Below are positions 1-8,200 of a stretch of DNA of 12,382 bases, piece by piece. The notes below the pieces were generated by a model. That model was given only the letters and a program-made list of their open reading frames with translations, was not told where the DNA came from and did no database searches. The stretch is from Bryobacterales bacterium (GTDB lineage Bacteria; Acidobacteriota; Terriglobia; Bryobacterales; Bryobacteraceae). Within the stretch, counting starts at the first letter, position 1; each line of letters starts with the position of its first letter. The position numbers and the translations under genes are program-made. The DNA lies in NCBI GenBank assembly GCA_003487005.1, contig DNFG01000402.1, positions 1 to 12,382 on the forward strand, in the 5' to 3' direction.

Positions 1-90
1 GGTGCCGCCGTAGACGACGAGATCATAGTTTTGCTGCGCGAGAAGCGCTCCGAATAAGCCAAAAAAGGTTAAAACAAGGCGTTTGAGCAT
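1..90 (-). CDS. Exported FAD-dependent oxidoreductase, N-terminal fragment (fourth paralog, cut by window edge)
   Basis: Only the first 30 codons lie in the window. They encode a Sec-type signal peptide (MLKR, then a hydrophobic stretch ending in GALLA, likely cleaved before QQ), followed by YDLVVYGGT, the first beta strand and glycine turn of an FAD-binding Rossmann fold. The same residues open the two genes immediately upstream in the operon, so this is a further copy of that family. The ATG lies 9 bp after the stop of the preceding gene, which argues for co-transcription and perhaps translational coupling. The Shine-Dalgarno is weak: the nearest purine-rich run is the tail of the preceding gene. 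Bases 1-24 are identical to 1687-1710, the same part of the neighbouring copy. Whether the rest of the gene is intact cannot be seen. Confidence 0.85.
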   Translation of the reverse strand, partial: MLKRLVLTFFGLFGALLAQQNYDLVVYGGT

Positions 91-99
91 GGGTTTTTC

Positions 100-1776
100 T
101 CAGTTTCCGGGCGCGCGGTGCATGGGCAGGCGCCAGGCGTCGTGCATGATCTTGGGCAATGGGGCGAATCGGCGACGGATGATTTCGAGGGCGGACTGGT
201 GGGGCTGTGGGCCGTACTCGAAGACGGCGCCTTCGTCCTTCAACTGTTGCTGGAGCGCGGGAACAGCGACGTCCTGAACGGGGCTGTTGCCTCGGATGGC
301 AAGAGCGGCGGCGATACCGGCGGCGTGTCCGATCATCATGTACTGCGGTTCCATGCGCATGGAGGAGTAGGCGACATGGCTGGCGGAGAAGCAGACCGGA
401 ACCAGCAGGTTCAGGGCTTCGGCGCGTTTGGGCGTGATGACGCGGTAGGGGATGTGATAGGGCTTCACGCCGACCTGGACATCGCCTTCGTTCTCGGCGA
501 AGCCCTGGGCGTTGATGAAGCGCTGGACGTTGTGGGAGTCGGAGTTGTAGCTGCCCATGGCGATGGCGTCTGGCTTGGTGAGTTCGGTCTGGAGGTCCTT
601 CTGGATGGAGACATACTCGCCGAGCATGCGGCGGGCTTCGCGGACGTAGAGTTGATGGGGCCAGTGGCCGGTGTCGGTGAATTCGTCTTTGGAGAGGCCC
701 CAGTCCTGGGCGGTGCGGCGCATGGATTCGGGGAGGCGGGGGTCGTTGGCGAGGAAATAGTAGAAGCCCTTCTGGTAGTCTTCGTGATCCTTCCAGATGC
801 GGACGCGGGTGGCGTAGTCGCCGTCGGGGTAGTCGTAGTTCTTGCCGATGTAATCGGTGGAGAAGCCGCCACGGTTGTTCAGGTCGGCTTTGCCGTTGGG
901 CATGAGGCCAGTGGAGGAGACGTCGGTGAACTCCATGGTGCGGCCGAGGTAGGGGGTCATGGCGTGGATGTAGCGCAGGAGGAGTTCATACTTCGCGGGG
1001 TCGTAGTCTTCCGGCTTCGGCCAGGGCACGCGGTTCGCGGCCACATTGGTGGCGGCGATGCGGAAATTGTAAGCCTGGATGCGCTTGTCGGCCGAGCCTG
1101 GTTCGCCGCGGGGTTCCGGGGAGATTTCGGGCAGGAGGCGGCCCTGCTCGTCGCGGGCGGGGATGTTGACGGGGAACTGGTGGCTGGGAGTGATGGCGCG
1201 GACGCCGGCAAGGGATTCGCCATACTGGGCGACGCCTTCGCGGCCGAAGGTGTAGCTGACTTTGGCCTGGGCCATCAGGTCGCCTTCATAGCTGGCATCG
1301 GCGAAGACTTTGGCGCGAAAACGCCAGCCGGGTTCGGTGATGACCTCCGAAATCCGTCCGTTTTCGATGACGACGCCGTTCTTCTCGCGCAATCGCTGAC
1401 GCTGGAGGAGCGTGACGCGCGCTTCTGCGATCATGTCGCGGAAGATGGCTTCGGCGACTTTAGGTTCGGGGCGCCAGGCGAGTTCGAGGTGGTGGCGGTT
1501 GAGAGAGTAGTGGCGGGCGGCGCGGAAATAGAATTCGAGCGCGAGGCCGCCGATGACTTCGCGGCGACCGACATCGGTGGCTGAAAGTCCTCCGCTGACC
1601 ATGCCGCCGACGTGGACGCCGGGTTCGAGCAAGGCGACTTTGAGACCCTGGCGGGCGGCGGAGACGGCGGTCATGACGCCGGCGGCGGTGCCGCCGTAGA
1701 CGACGAGATCGTAGGCGGGTTGGGCGAAAAGCGCCCCTCCGATGCAGAAAAAGATCGATAAGAGGCGCTTTTTCAT
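100..1776 (-). CDS. Secreted FAD-dependent oxidoreductase (paralog 3 of the array)
   Basis: A 558-residue protein with a Sec signal peptide (MKKRLL, hydrophobic core, likely cleavage after ALFA near residue 18) and an FAD-binding Rossmann unit. The glycine turn is G28-G-T-A-A-G33, and E51 closes the second strand, the usual contact to the FAD ribose. An HVGGMVSGG loop follows. Other landmarks shared with its neighbours are ASYEGDLMA, NYDYPDGDYATR, WPHQLYVREARRM and, near the C terminus, SSMRMEPQYMMIGHAAG, typical of the C-terminal FAD contact in this fold. This fits the FAD_oxidored group (Pfam PF12831, from memory), whose substrates are mostly unknown. The RBS GGTGGAG lies 7 nt before the ATG. 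By eye it is about 70% identical to the gene at 1799-3463, from which it is separated by 22 bp. A periplasmic redox step on an imported substrate is inferred; no substrate or electron acceptor is evident. There is no twin-arginine motif, which is odd for an exported flavoprotein. Confidence 0.9.
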   Translation of the reverse strand: MKKRLLSIFFCIGGALFAQPAYDLVVYGGTAAGVMTAVSAARQGLKVALLEPGVHVGGMVSGGLSATDVGRREVIGGLALEFYFRAARHYSLNRHHLELAWRPEPKVAEAIFRDMIAEARVTLLQRQRLREKNGVVIENGRISEVITEPGWRFRAKVFADASYEGDLMAQAKVSYTFGREGVAQYGESLAGVRAITPSHQFPVNIPARDEQGRLLPEISPEPRGEPGSADKRIQAYNFRIAATNVAANRVPWPKPEDYDPAKYELLLRYIHAMTPYLGRTMEFTDVSSTGLMPNGKADLNNRGGFSTDYIGKNYDYPDGDYATRVRIWKDHEDYQKGFYYFLANDPRLPESMRRTAQDWGLSKDEFTDTGHWPHQLYVREARRMLGEYVSIQKDLQTELTKPDAIAMGSYNSDSHNVQRFINAQGFAENEGDVQVGVKPYHIPYRVITPKRAEALNLLVPVCFSASHVAYSSMRMEPQYMMIGHAAGIAAALAIRGNSPVQDVAVPALQQQLKDEGAVFEYGPQPHQSALEIIRRRFAPLPKIMHDAWRLPMHRAPGN

Positions 1777-1798
1777 CGCTCAACTCCACCTTTCGCGG

Positions 1799-3463
1799 TT
1801 AGCGCTTTTCGGGGTAGCCCCAGGGAAGGGGGCCCTTGCGCGGAGGCGGTGCGAAGCGGCGCCGGATGATGGTGAGCGCTTCGTTCTGGAACTGGGTCCC
1901 ATACTCGAAGATCGCGCCTTCGGCCTTGAGGCGGCCGCGGAGGTCCCCCAGGTTGACATCCTGAACGGGCGCCTGGTCGCGGATGGCGAGCGAGGCGGCG
2001 ATGCCGGCGGCATGGCCGAGCATCATGTACTGGGGTTCCATGCGCATCGAGGAATAGGCGGCGTGGGTGGCCGAGAAACAGACGGGCACGAGCAGGTTCG
2101 TGGCCTCCTCGCGCTTGGGGGTGAGCACGCGGTAGGCGATGTGATAGGGCATCACCGAGGCCGAGACCTGGAAGTCGCCTTCGTTCTCGACGAAGCCGCG
2201 GTCGTTGACGAAGCGCTGCACGTTGTGGGAATCAGCGCCATAGCTGCCCATGGCGACGGCGTCGGGCTTGGTCAGGTCGGTCTGGAGATCCTTCTGGGTG
2301 GAGACAAAGGAGCCGACCATCCGGCGGGCCTCGCGGACGTACATCTGGTGCGGCCAGTGGCCGGTATCGACAAACTCGTCCTTGGGCAGGCCCCATTCAC
2401 GCACCTGCGCCTGAAGTTCCTTGGGGACGCGGGGGTCGTTGGCGAGGAACCAGTAGAAGCCCTTCTGGTAGTCTTCGTGGTCCTTCCAGATGCGGGCGCG
2501 GGTAGCGTAGTCGCCGTCGGGGTAGTCGTAGTTCTTGCCGATGTAGTCGCTGGAGAAGCCGCCGCGATTGTTCCAGTCGGCCTTGCCGTTGGGGATGACG
2601 CGGAGGAGGTTGACCTCGTTGATGTCGAGCGGACGTCCCAGGTAGGGGGTCATCTTGGTGAGGTAGATGGCCAGCAGTTCGTAGCGTTTGGGGTCGTAGT
2701 TGTCGGGTTTCGGCCACGGAATGCGGTTTTCGGGGACGTTGGTGGCGACGACGCGGAAGTTGTAGGCCTGAATGCGCTTGTCGCCGGCGCCGGGTTCGCC
2801 GCGAGGCTCACCGGAGACTTCGGGCAGCAGGTTGCCGTTCGAATCGCGGGCGGGGATTTCGACGGCGAACTGGTGGCTGGGCGTGAGGGCGCGGACACCA
2901 GCGAGGTATTCGCCATACTGCGCTGCGCTTTCGCGGCCGGTGGTGTAGCTGACCTTGGACTGTGCCATCAGGTCGCCTTCATAGGAGGTGTCGGCGAAGA
3001 TTTTGGCCTGGAAGCGGGCGCCGTTTTCGGTGGTGATTTCGACGACGCGGGTGCCCTCCTTGCGAACGCCCGTCTTCTCGCGGAGGCGGTGACGTTCGAG
3101 CAGGGTGACGCCGGCTTCTTTGAGCATCTGGCGGAAGATGGCTTCGGCGACTTTGGGTTCGGGCATCCAGGAGAGTTCCTGGAGGTGCCGGTCGAGGTTG
3201 TAGTGGCGTCCGGCACGGAAGTAGAACTCCAGGGCGAGGCCACCGATGACTTCGCGTTTGCCGACATCGGTACCGGAGAGACCGCCGCTGACGAGGCCGC
3301 CGACATGGTCGCGAGGTTCAAGCAGGACGGTCTTCAGGCCCTGGCGGGCGCCGGAGACGGCGGTCATCACCCCAGCGGCGCTGCCGCCGTAAACGACAAG
3401 GTCGTAGTTCTGCTGCGCGAAAGACGACGCGGCAGCAAGGAGGAGAACGAACAGGGTTTTCAT
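1799..3463 (-). CDS. Secreted FAD-dependent oxidoreductase (paralog 2 of the array)
   Basis: A 554-residue close paralog of the gene at 100-1776. The signal peptide is short and clean (MKTLFVLLLAAASSFA, cleavage before QQ near residue 17). The mature protein begins almost directly with the FAD strand YDLVVYGG; the glycine turn is G26-G-S-A-A-G31 and the ribose-binding acid is E49. Conserved blocks are TSYEGDLMA, GDKRIQAYNF, NYDYPDGDYATR, WPHQMYVREARRMVG and SMRMEPQYMMLGHAAG. The tail after the last FAD block is proline/basic-rich. The start is supported by AGAAGGA about 8 nt before the ATG and by the signal peptide beginning there. The gap to the upstream lipoprotein gene is 15 bp, consistent with one transcript. 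Assignment to a PF12831-type periplasmic oxidoreductase is a family-level inference; the reaction is unknown. Databases sometimes label such proteins xanthan lyase, but no lyase domain is visible. Confidence 0.9.
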   Translation of the reverse strand: MKTLFVLLLAAASSFAQQNYDLVVYGGSAAGVMTAVSGARQGLKTVLLEPRDHVGGLVSGGLSGTDVGKREVIGGLALEFYFRAGRHYNLDRHLQELSWMPEPKVAEAIFRQMLKEAGVTLLERHRLREKTGVRKEGTRVVEITTENGARFQAKIFADTSYEGDLMAQSKVSYTTGRESAAQYGEYLAGVRALTPSHQFAVEIPARDSNGNLLPEVSGEPRGEPGAGDKRIQAYNFRVVATNVPENRIPWPKPDNYDPKRYELLAIYLTKMTPYLGRPLDINEVNLLRVIPNGKADWNNRGGFSSDYIGKNYDYPDGDYATRARIWKDHEDYQKGFYWFLANDPRVPKELQAQVREWGLPKDEFVDTGHWPHQMYVREARRMVGSFVSTQKDLQTDLTKPDAVAMGSYGADSHNVQRFVNDRGFVENEGDFQVSASVMPYHIAYRVLTPKREEATNLLVPVCFSATHAAYSSMRMEPQYMMLGHAAGIAASLAIRDQAPVQDVNLGDLRGRLKAEGAIFEYGTQFQNEALTIIRRRFAPPPRKGPLPWGYPEKR

Positions 3464-3478
3464 GGCGATTATCCTTCT

Positions 3479-5155
3479 CTACCTGGCCGGCGCCGGAGCA
3501 GGCGGCGGCGGCGTGAATTCGAGAACCTGGCCGTCGGCGAGAAGCCGTTCGCGGAGTTTGTCGTAGGGGACATCCTGCACGGCGAGGTTGCCATCAATGG
3601 CCATGACGGCCGCGGTGGCGGCGGACTGGCCGAGGATCATGAACACGGGCTCCATGCGAATGGATCCGTAGGCGATGTGGGAACTGGACACGGCGACGGG
3701 CACGAGCAGGTTCGCGACCTGGCCTTTTTTCGGGACGAGCGAGCCGTAGGAGATCTGGTAGGGGCCCTTCGTGGAGACGCCGATGTCGCCTTCGTTCTGC
3801 ACGTAGCCTTCGGGGGTGATGTAGCGCTGGATATTGTGCGAGTCGATGCCGTAAGAGCCCATGCCGACGGGTTCGGGCGTGGGGCGTTTCTTGAGCAGTT
3901 CGTTTTCGGTCATGACGTAGCGGCCGACCATGCGCCGGGCTTCGCGCACATACATCTGGTGGGGCCAGTGGTTGTTGTCGACGAATTCGTCCTTCGAGAG
4001 GCCCCACTTGGCCATTTCGGTGCGGACTTCCTCGGGGACGCGCGGGTCGTTGGCGATGAAGTAGAGCCAGCCCTGCTGATAGTTGACGTGCTCCTGGATG
4101 ATCTCGCGGCGGCGTTCGTAGCTGGCTTCGGGGTAATCCCAATTGCGGCCGATGTTGTCGGTGCTGAAGGGCCCGTGGTTGTTGGTGTCGGTCTTCCAGT
4201 TCGGGATGGGATCGAACTTATTGAAGGTCTCACGCCAGCCGGCATCAAAGATGCGGACGAGGAGTTCGTACTCCTTGGGATCGTAATTGGGGGGCTTGGG
4301 GAAGGCGACGCGGTTCTCGGGGACCTGGGTGAGGCACATGCGGAAGCAGTAGGCCTGGACCTTCTTGTCGCCCGCGCCGTATTCGCCGGGCGGTTCGGTG
4401 CTGATGCGGGGCAGGACGCCGCTGGAGGGGTCGCCGGGGACGACGTAGGGTGAGATTGGCGTCTTGAGAACGCCGAAGTGATGGCGGTGATGAAGGACAC
4501 CGGTCTGGACACCCGCCCATTCTTCGCCGTAGGTGGCCTTGGCTTCGCGTCCAACGTGGTAATCGACGCCGGCGGCGGCCATCAGGTCGCCTTCGTAGGT
4601 GGCGTCGATGAACACGCGGGCGGTGTACGACTTGCCGTCGAGGGTAGCGATGGAGGTGATGCGGTCTCCGCTCTTCTTGACGCCATTGGCGCGGTCGAGC
4701 CAGGCATCGCGGATGATCGGGATGCCGAGTTCCTTGACCCAGGCTTCATAGACGCCTTCGGCCGCGTGGGGTTCGAAGATCCACATGGTGCGGGCGCCCT
4801 GGTCCATGGCTTCAGTGCCCTGGCCGCGGTTACCGTACTCTTCGCGCTTCTGCCACTTCCAGTTGGCGGGGTCGTTGTAGTGCTGCCAGATGCGCTGATA
4901 AAACTCGCGGGAGAGTCCGCCGATGACGGTCTTGTTGCCGGAATCGGTCCAGCCGAGGCCGCCGGCAGTCAGTCCGCCGAGGTGTTTTTCGGGACAGACC
5001 ATGATGACCGACTTGCCCATTTTCTTGGCCTGGATGGCGGAGGTGACGGCGCCGGAGGTGCAGCCATACACGAGCAGGTCATATTGCGGTTGGGGTGCGC
5101 AGGCGGCCAGGGACAGGGCCAGGGCGGGAAGTACGAAGCGGCGAAGGATAGTCAT
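3479..5155 (-). CDS. Lipoprotein FAD-dependent oxidoreductase (paralog 1, first oxidoreductase of the operon)
   Basis: A 558-residue member of the same family, more distant from the other copies. Residues 1-19 form a lipoprotein signal with lipobox LAAC (lipidated Cys19); Ala at +2 suggests outer-membrane rather than inner-membrane retention. R5-R6 precede the hydrophobic core, so Tat export is possible, but the motif is not canonical. The Rossmann turn is G31-C-T-S-G-A36, and the residue that is Glu in the neighbours is Cys54 (IMVCPEKHLGG). Both departures may be normal for this subgroup. Later blocks include ATYEGDLMAAAGVDYHVGRE, a His-rich GVLHHRHHFG, NHGPFSTDNIGRNWDYPEA, WPHQMYVREARRMVG and SIRMEPVFMILGQSAATAA. 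The C terminus is a short Pro/Ala tail. The RBS GGGAG is 7 nt before the ATG. It is separated from the receptor gene by a gap containing a strong hairpin. The reaction is unknown; membrane anchoring would place it beside the imported substrate. Confidence 0.9.
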   Translation of the reverse strand: MTILRRFVLPALALSLAACAPQPQYDLLVYGCTSGAVTSAIQAKKMGKSVIMVCPEKHLGGLTAGGLGWTDSGNKTVIGGLSREFYQRIWQHYNDPANWKWQKREEYGNRGQGTEAMDQGARTMWIFEPHAAEGVYEAWVKELGIPIIRDAWLDRANGVKKSGDRITSIATLDGKSYTARVFIDATYEGDLMAAAGVDYHVGREAKATYGEEWAGVQTGVLHHRHHFGVLKTPISPYVVPGDPSSGVLPRISTEPPGEYGAGDKKVQAYCFRMCLTQVPENRVAFPKPPNYDPKEYELLVRIFDAGWRETFNKFDPIPNWKTDTNNHGPFSTDNIGRNWDYPEASYERRREIIQEHVNYQQGWLYFIANDPRVPEEVRTEMAKWGLSKDEFVDNNHWPHQMYVREARRMVGRYVMTENELLKKRPTPEPVGMGSYGIDSHNIQRYITPEGYVQNEGDIGVSTKGPYQISYGSLVPKKGQVANLLVPVAVSSSHIAYGSIRMEPVFMILGQSAATAAVMAIDGNLAVQDVPYDKLRERLLADGQVLEFTPPPPAPAPAR

Positions 5156-5204
5156 GAGAAAACTCCCGGATCATTGGGGACGAACAGACAGAGTTCCAGT
5201 TAAG

Positions 5205-5241
5205 CCATTGGGGCGGCGGAGAGTGCCGCCGCCCCGAATGG
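5205..5241 (-). other. Strong intercistronic hairpin between receptor and oxidoreductase genes
   Basis: GGGGCGGCGG (5210-5219) and CCGCCGCCCC (5226-5235) are perfect inverted repeats around a 6-base loop. The stem continues outward through CCATT (5205-5209) pairing with AATGG (5237-5241), with one unpaired G at 5236, giving 15 base pairs. It lies 25 bp after the receptor stop codon in the transcript and about 50 bp before the next start. No run of U follows on the minus strand, so it is not a classical intrinsic terminator. It could be a leaky terminator, or a 3' stabiliser or processing element that sets different expression for the receptor and the enzymes. Confidence 0.7.
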
Positions 5242-5266
5242 CGTGTGATCGTTGTGGATGAGACGC

Positions 5267-8200
5267 CTAGAAGACCAGGCGCAGACCGAGTTGCATACGG
5301 CGCGCGTCCTTCGCGGAGAAGATGCGGCCGAAGTTTGCGTTGGTGTTCACGCCCGCTGCGTTGGGCGAGAACGACGTGTTGGGGGCATTGAGGTTGACGG
5401 TGTTGAGGGCGTTGAACATCTCCCAGCGGGTCTGGAGCTTGAAGCGCTCCAGGAAGCTGAAGGACTTGAAGATGGAGAAGGCAACGTCCGTCATGCCCGG
5501 GGCGCGCGTCCGGGGCAGCGTGCGGGGCGCGTTGCCGATGACGAAGTTGGCCGGGTTGCGGAAAGCAGTGGTGTCAAACCAGCCGTTAGCGTTGCGCTGG
5601 TCTGAAGGAAGGGTGGGATCGGCCACCAGGTCGGGGTAGCTGATGCCGGTGAAGTTGTTGGCACCGCGAACTGAGAGTGGACGGCCCGACTGGAGTGTGG
5701 TGATGGTATTCATCTGCCAGCCACCGACGATGGCATCGAGCGCCTTCGGCATGTCGGAGCCGAGCTTGCGGCCACGGCCGATGGGGAGTTCGAAGACACC
5801 GCTGACGACGAGGCGGCGGTTGACGTCGTCGCCGTCGATGGCCTTTTCGAGGCGGCGATTGTAGGCGCCGATACGGAAGTCGCCGAGGGAGGCGGCATTG
5901 CCGGCGCCGCCGTCGCTGAGGTTGTCGGAGATCAGCTTGCTCCCGGTGTAGCTCACGAGGGCGGAGATGCCGCCGGAGAAGCGCTTTTCCAGGAACATCT
6001 GGACAGAGTGGAAAGAACTGCTGGCGTTATTGGCGCCGAAGGTCTGAACCGTCTGGTAATCCGGGAAAGGCAGGTACAGCCGGGACCGCTGCACGGTGGC
6101 CGAAGCCAGCGGGCCGGTGGTGATCTGACCCAGGAAGGGATTGGGAACCGTGTTCTGGAGCGCGAGGCCCTCAGAGAAGTAGCGCGGGTCCAACTGGTTC
6201 AGGTTGTAGTTGCCGCCGAAGAGCTTGGTGCCCTTGCTGCCCGAGTAGATGCCGCTGACGGTCCACCCGGCCCACAGGGAGCGCTGGATGGTGAAATTCC
6301 ACTGCTGCATGTAAGGGGTGACGGCATTGCGGTCCTGGTAGCGAACGCCGAATCCGCGGAACGCGGACGGGCCGCCGGCAGCGCCGAGAGGCTGCAGGAT
6401 CACGTCCGGCCCCTGGCTGAACTGGAAGGCCTTGGCAGGCACGCCGGCCGGGCCTTGGAAGGGGGTGTCAATCGAGAAGCCAAGCGAGTTGGGGTTGTCT
6501 CCGCCGGTGTGGCCGATTTCGGAGATCGTGTAGATCAGGCCATAGCCGCCGCGGATGGCGGTCTTGCCGTCGCTCCAGGGATCCCAGGCGAAGCCGACGC
6601 GGGGTCCAAAGTTGTTCTTGTCGAGGTTGACGAAGGATTCGGGGAATCCGTTGACACCGCCGTAGTTAAGAACGCCAGGCATTCTGGTCTCGGGGTTCAT
6701 CACATACGGGTCGAAGCTCGAGAAGCGGTTGTGCATCTCGGTGGGCCCGAAGCTGATGTCATAGCGGAGACCCAGGTTGAGCGTGAAATTGCGGGTGAGC
6801 TTCCAGTCGTCCTGCACGTAGATGCCGAGAGGCAGCGCACGGAACTGAGGGAAGGGACGGACGCCGATGTTGCCGCCCGTGACATGGCCGAAAAGGAACG
6901 TAGCCATCCCGGCGCCGGTATTGGCGGGCACCTGCGGGTTGTTAGTCAGCGAAGCCGCGAAGTCATAGCGGCCGGAAGGGTTCACGCGGTTGATGAAGCT
7001 GAGGCGGGACCAGCGCAGGTCGAATCCGGTCTTGATGCTGTGCCGGCCGCTGGTGATGTTCACCGAGTCAACGATCTGGACATACTGCTGGGCGCGCAGG
7101 CCGCCCGAAAAGCTGGCCTGACCGATGCCGAGCACGCCGGCGATGACGACTGGCGGGAACTGATCCTGCGGGACTTGCGACGGGAAGCCGAGTTTTTCCG
7201 GCCAGCCCTGGTCGAAGCTGGGGTGCAGGAAGGGAAGCCACTGGCGAGACACCGCGACGCGCAAGTCGTTGACAATGCGGGGAGTAACGACGCGGGTGTA
7301 GTTGGCGATGATGCTGTGGTTGTCGCGCTGGTCGTTGCGGGCCACGGGGTCGGCCTCTTCGAGGCCCCAACCTCGATCACGCCGGGTGTTGCGTGTGCTG
7401 CTGAGGCGGAAGAAGATCGAATCGTTGTCGGAAAGCCGGTGGTCGAGGCGGATCGTGCTGATCCCCTGATCCGAAGACGACGGCACCAGGGCGATGTAGT
7501 TGTTGGCGAAAGTGAACGGGTCGGTCGGGGTCGCGTTGGGGAGCGGGTGATAGGCAAGAACACGAGCTGACAGCGGATCAATCAGGCTCGAGGGGACGAC
7601 GTTGTTCGGAAGGGGGTCGCGAACGAAGCCGCTGCCATTGGGGTTCACCCGCGTCGTGTTCGGGTCGAAAAGGGCGATCTGCCGGCCCTGGCCGTCACGC
7701 AGATTGGCGAAGTTGCCGGCGCGAAATTCCGGAATCGCCACTGTGCCGAGGCGCGGGTTGCCGGTCGCTCGCCACAGCCACTTCTCGTAGCCGGCGAAGA
7801 AGAACGTGCGATTGCGTCCGTCATACACCTTCGGGATCCAGACCGGGCCACCGATGGTGCCGCCAAACTGGTTGTACCGCAGCACCTGCTTGATTCGGCC
7901 GGTCCGTGGATCGGGCTGGGTGGCAAAGGCGTTGCGGGCATCGAGTGAGTCATTCCGCAGGAATTCGTAGGCTGAACCATGAAATTCGTTGGTGCCCATT
8001 TTGGTAACCGCGTTGATGATGCCACCCGTGGTCTGGCCGAATTCGGCCTTCAGAGAACTGGTTTCCACGCGGAACTCTTCCACGGCGTCTGACATCGGTA
8101 CAACGGCGATTTCGTTATGGACCGGGGCTGAATTGACGGCGCCGTCCAGAAAGAACTGGTTGCCGTAGCCGGGTCCACCGTTGATGCGCATTTGCGAGAA

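Noticed and set aside
1742..4453. A 903-codon open frame on the plus strand, antisense to two oxidoreductase genes, and a similar 488-codon frame at 118-1584
   Set aside because: The translations are low-complexity Gly/Val/Asp-rich text typical of the strand opposite a GC-rich gene; the minus-strand frames have signal peptides, RBSs and conserved domains.
100..5155. Labelling the FAD enzymes as xanthan lyases or as MnmG/GidA-type tRNA-modifying proteins
   Set aside because: No polysaccharide lyase domain is visible, and signal peptides place them outside the cytoplasm, which excludes tRNA modification.
6008..7570. A 520-codon plus-strand frame antisense to the TonB-dependent receptor
   Set aside because: No recognisable domain or plausible start; the receptor frame explains the region fully.
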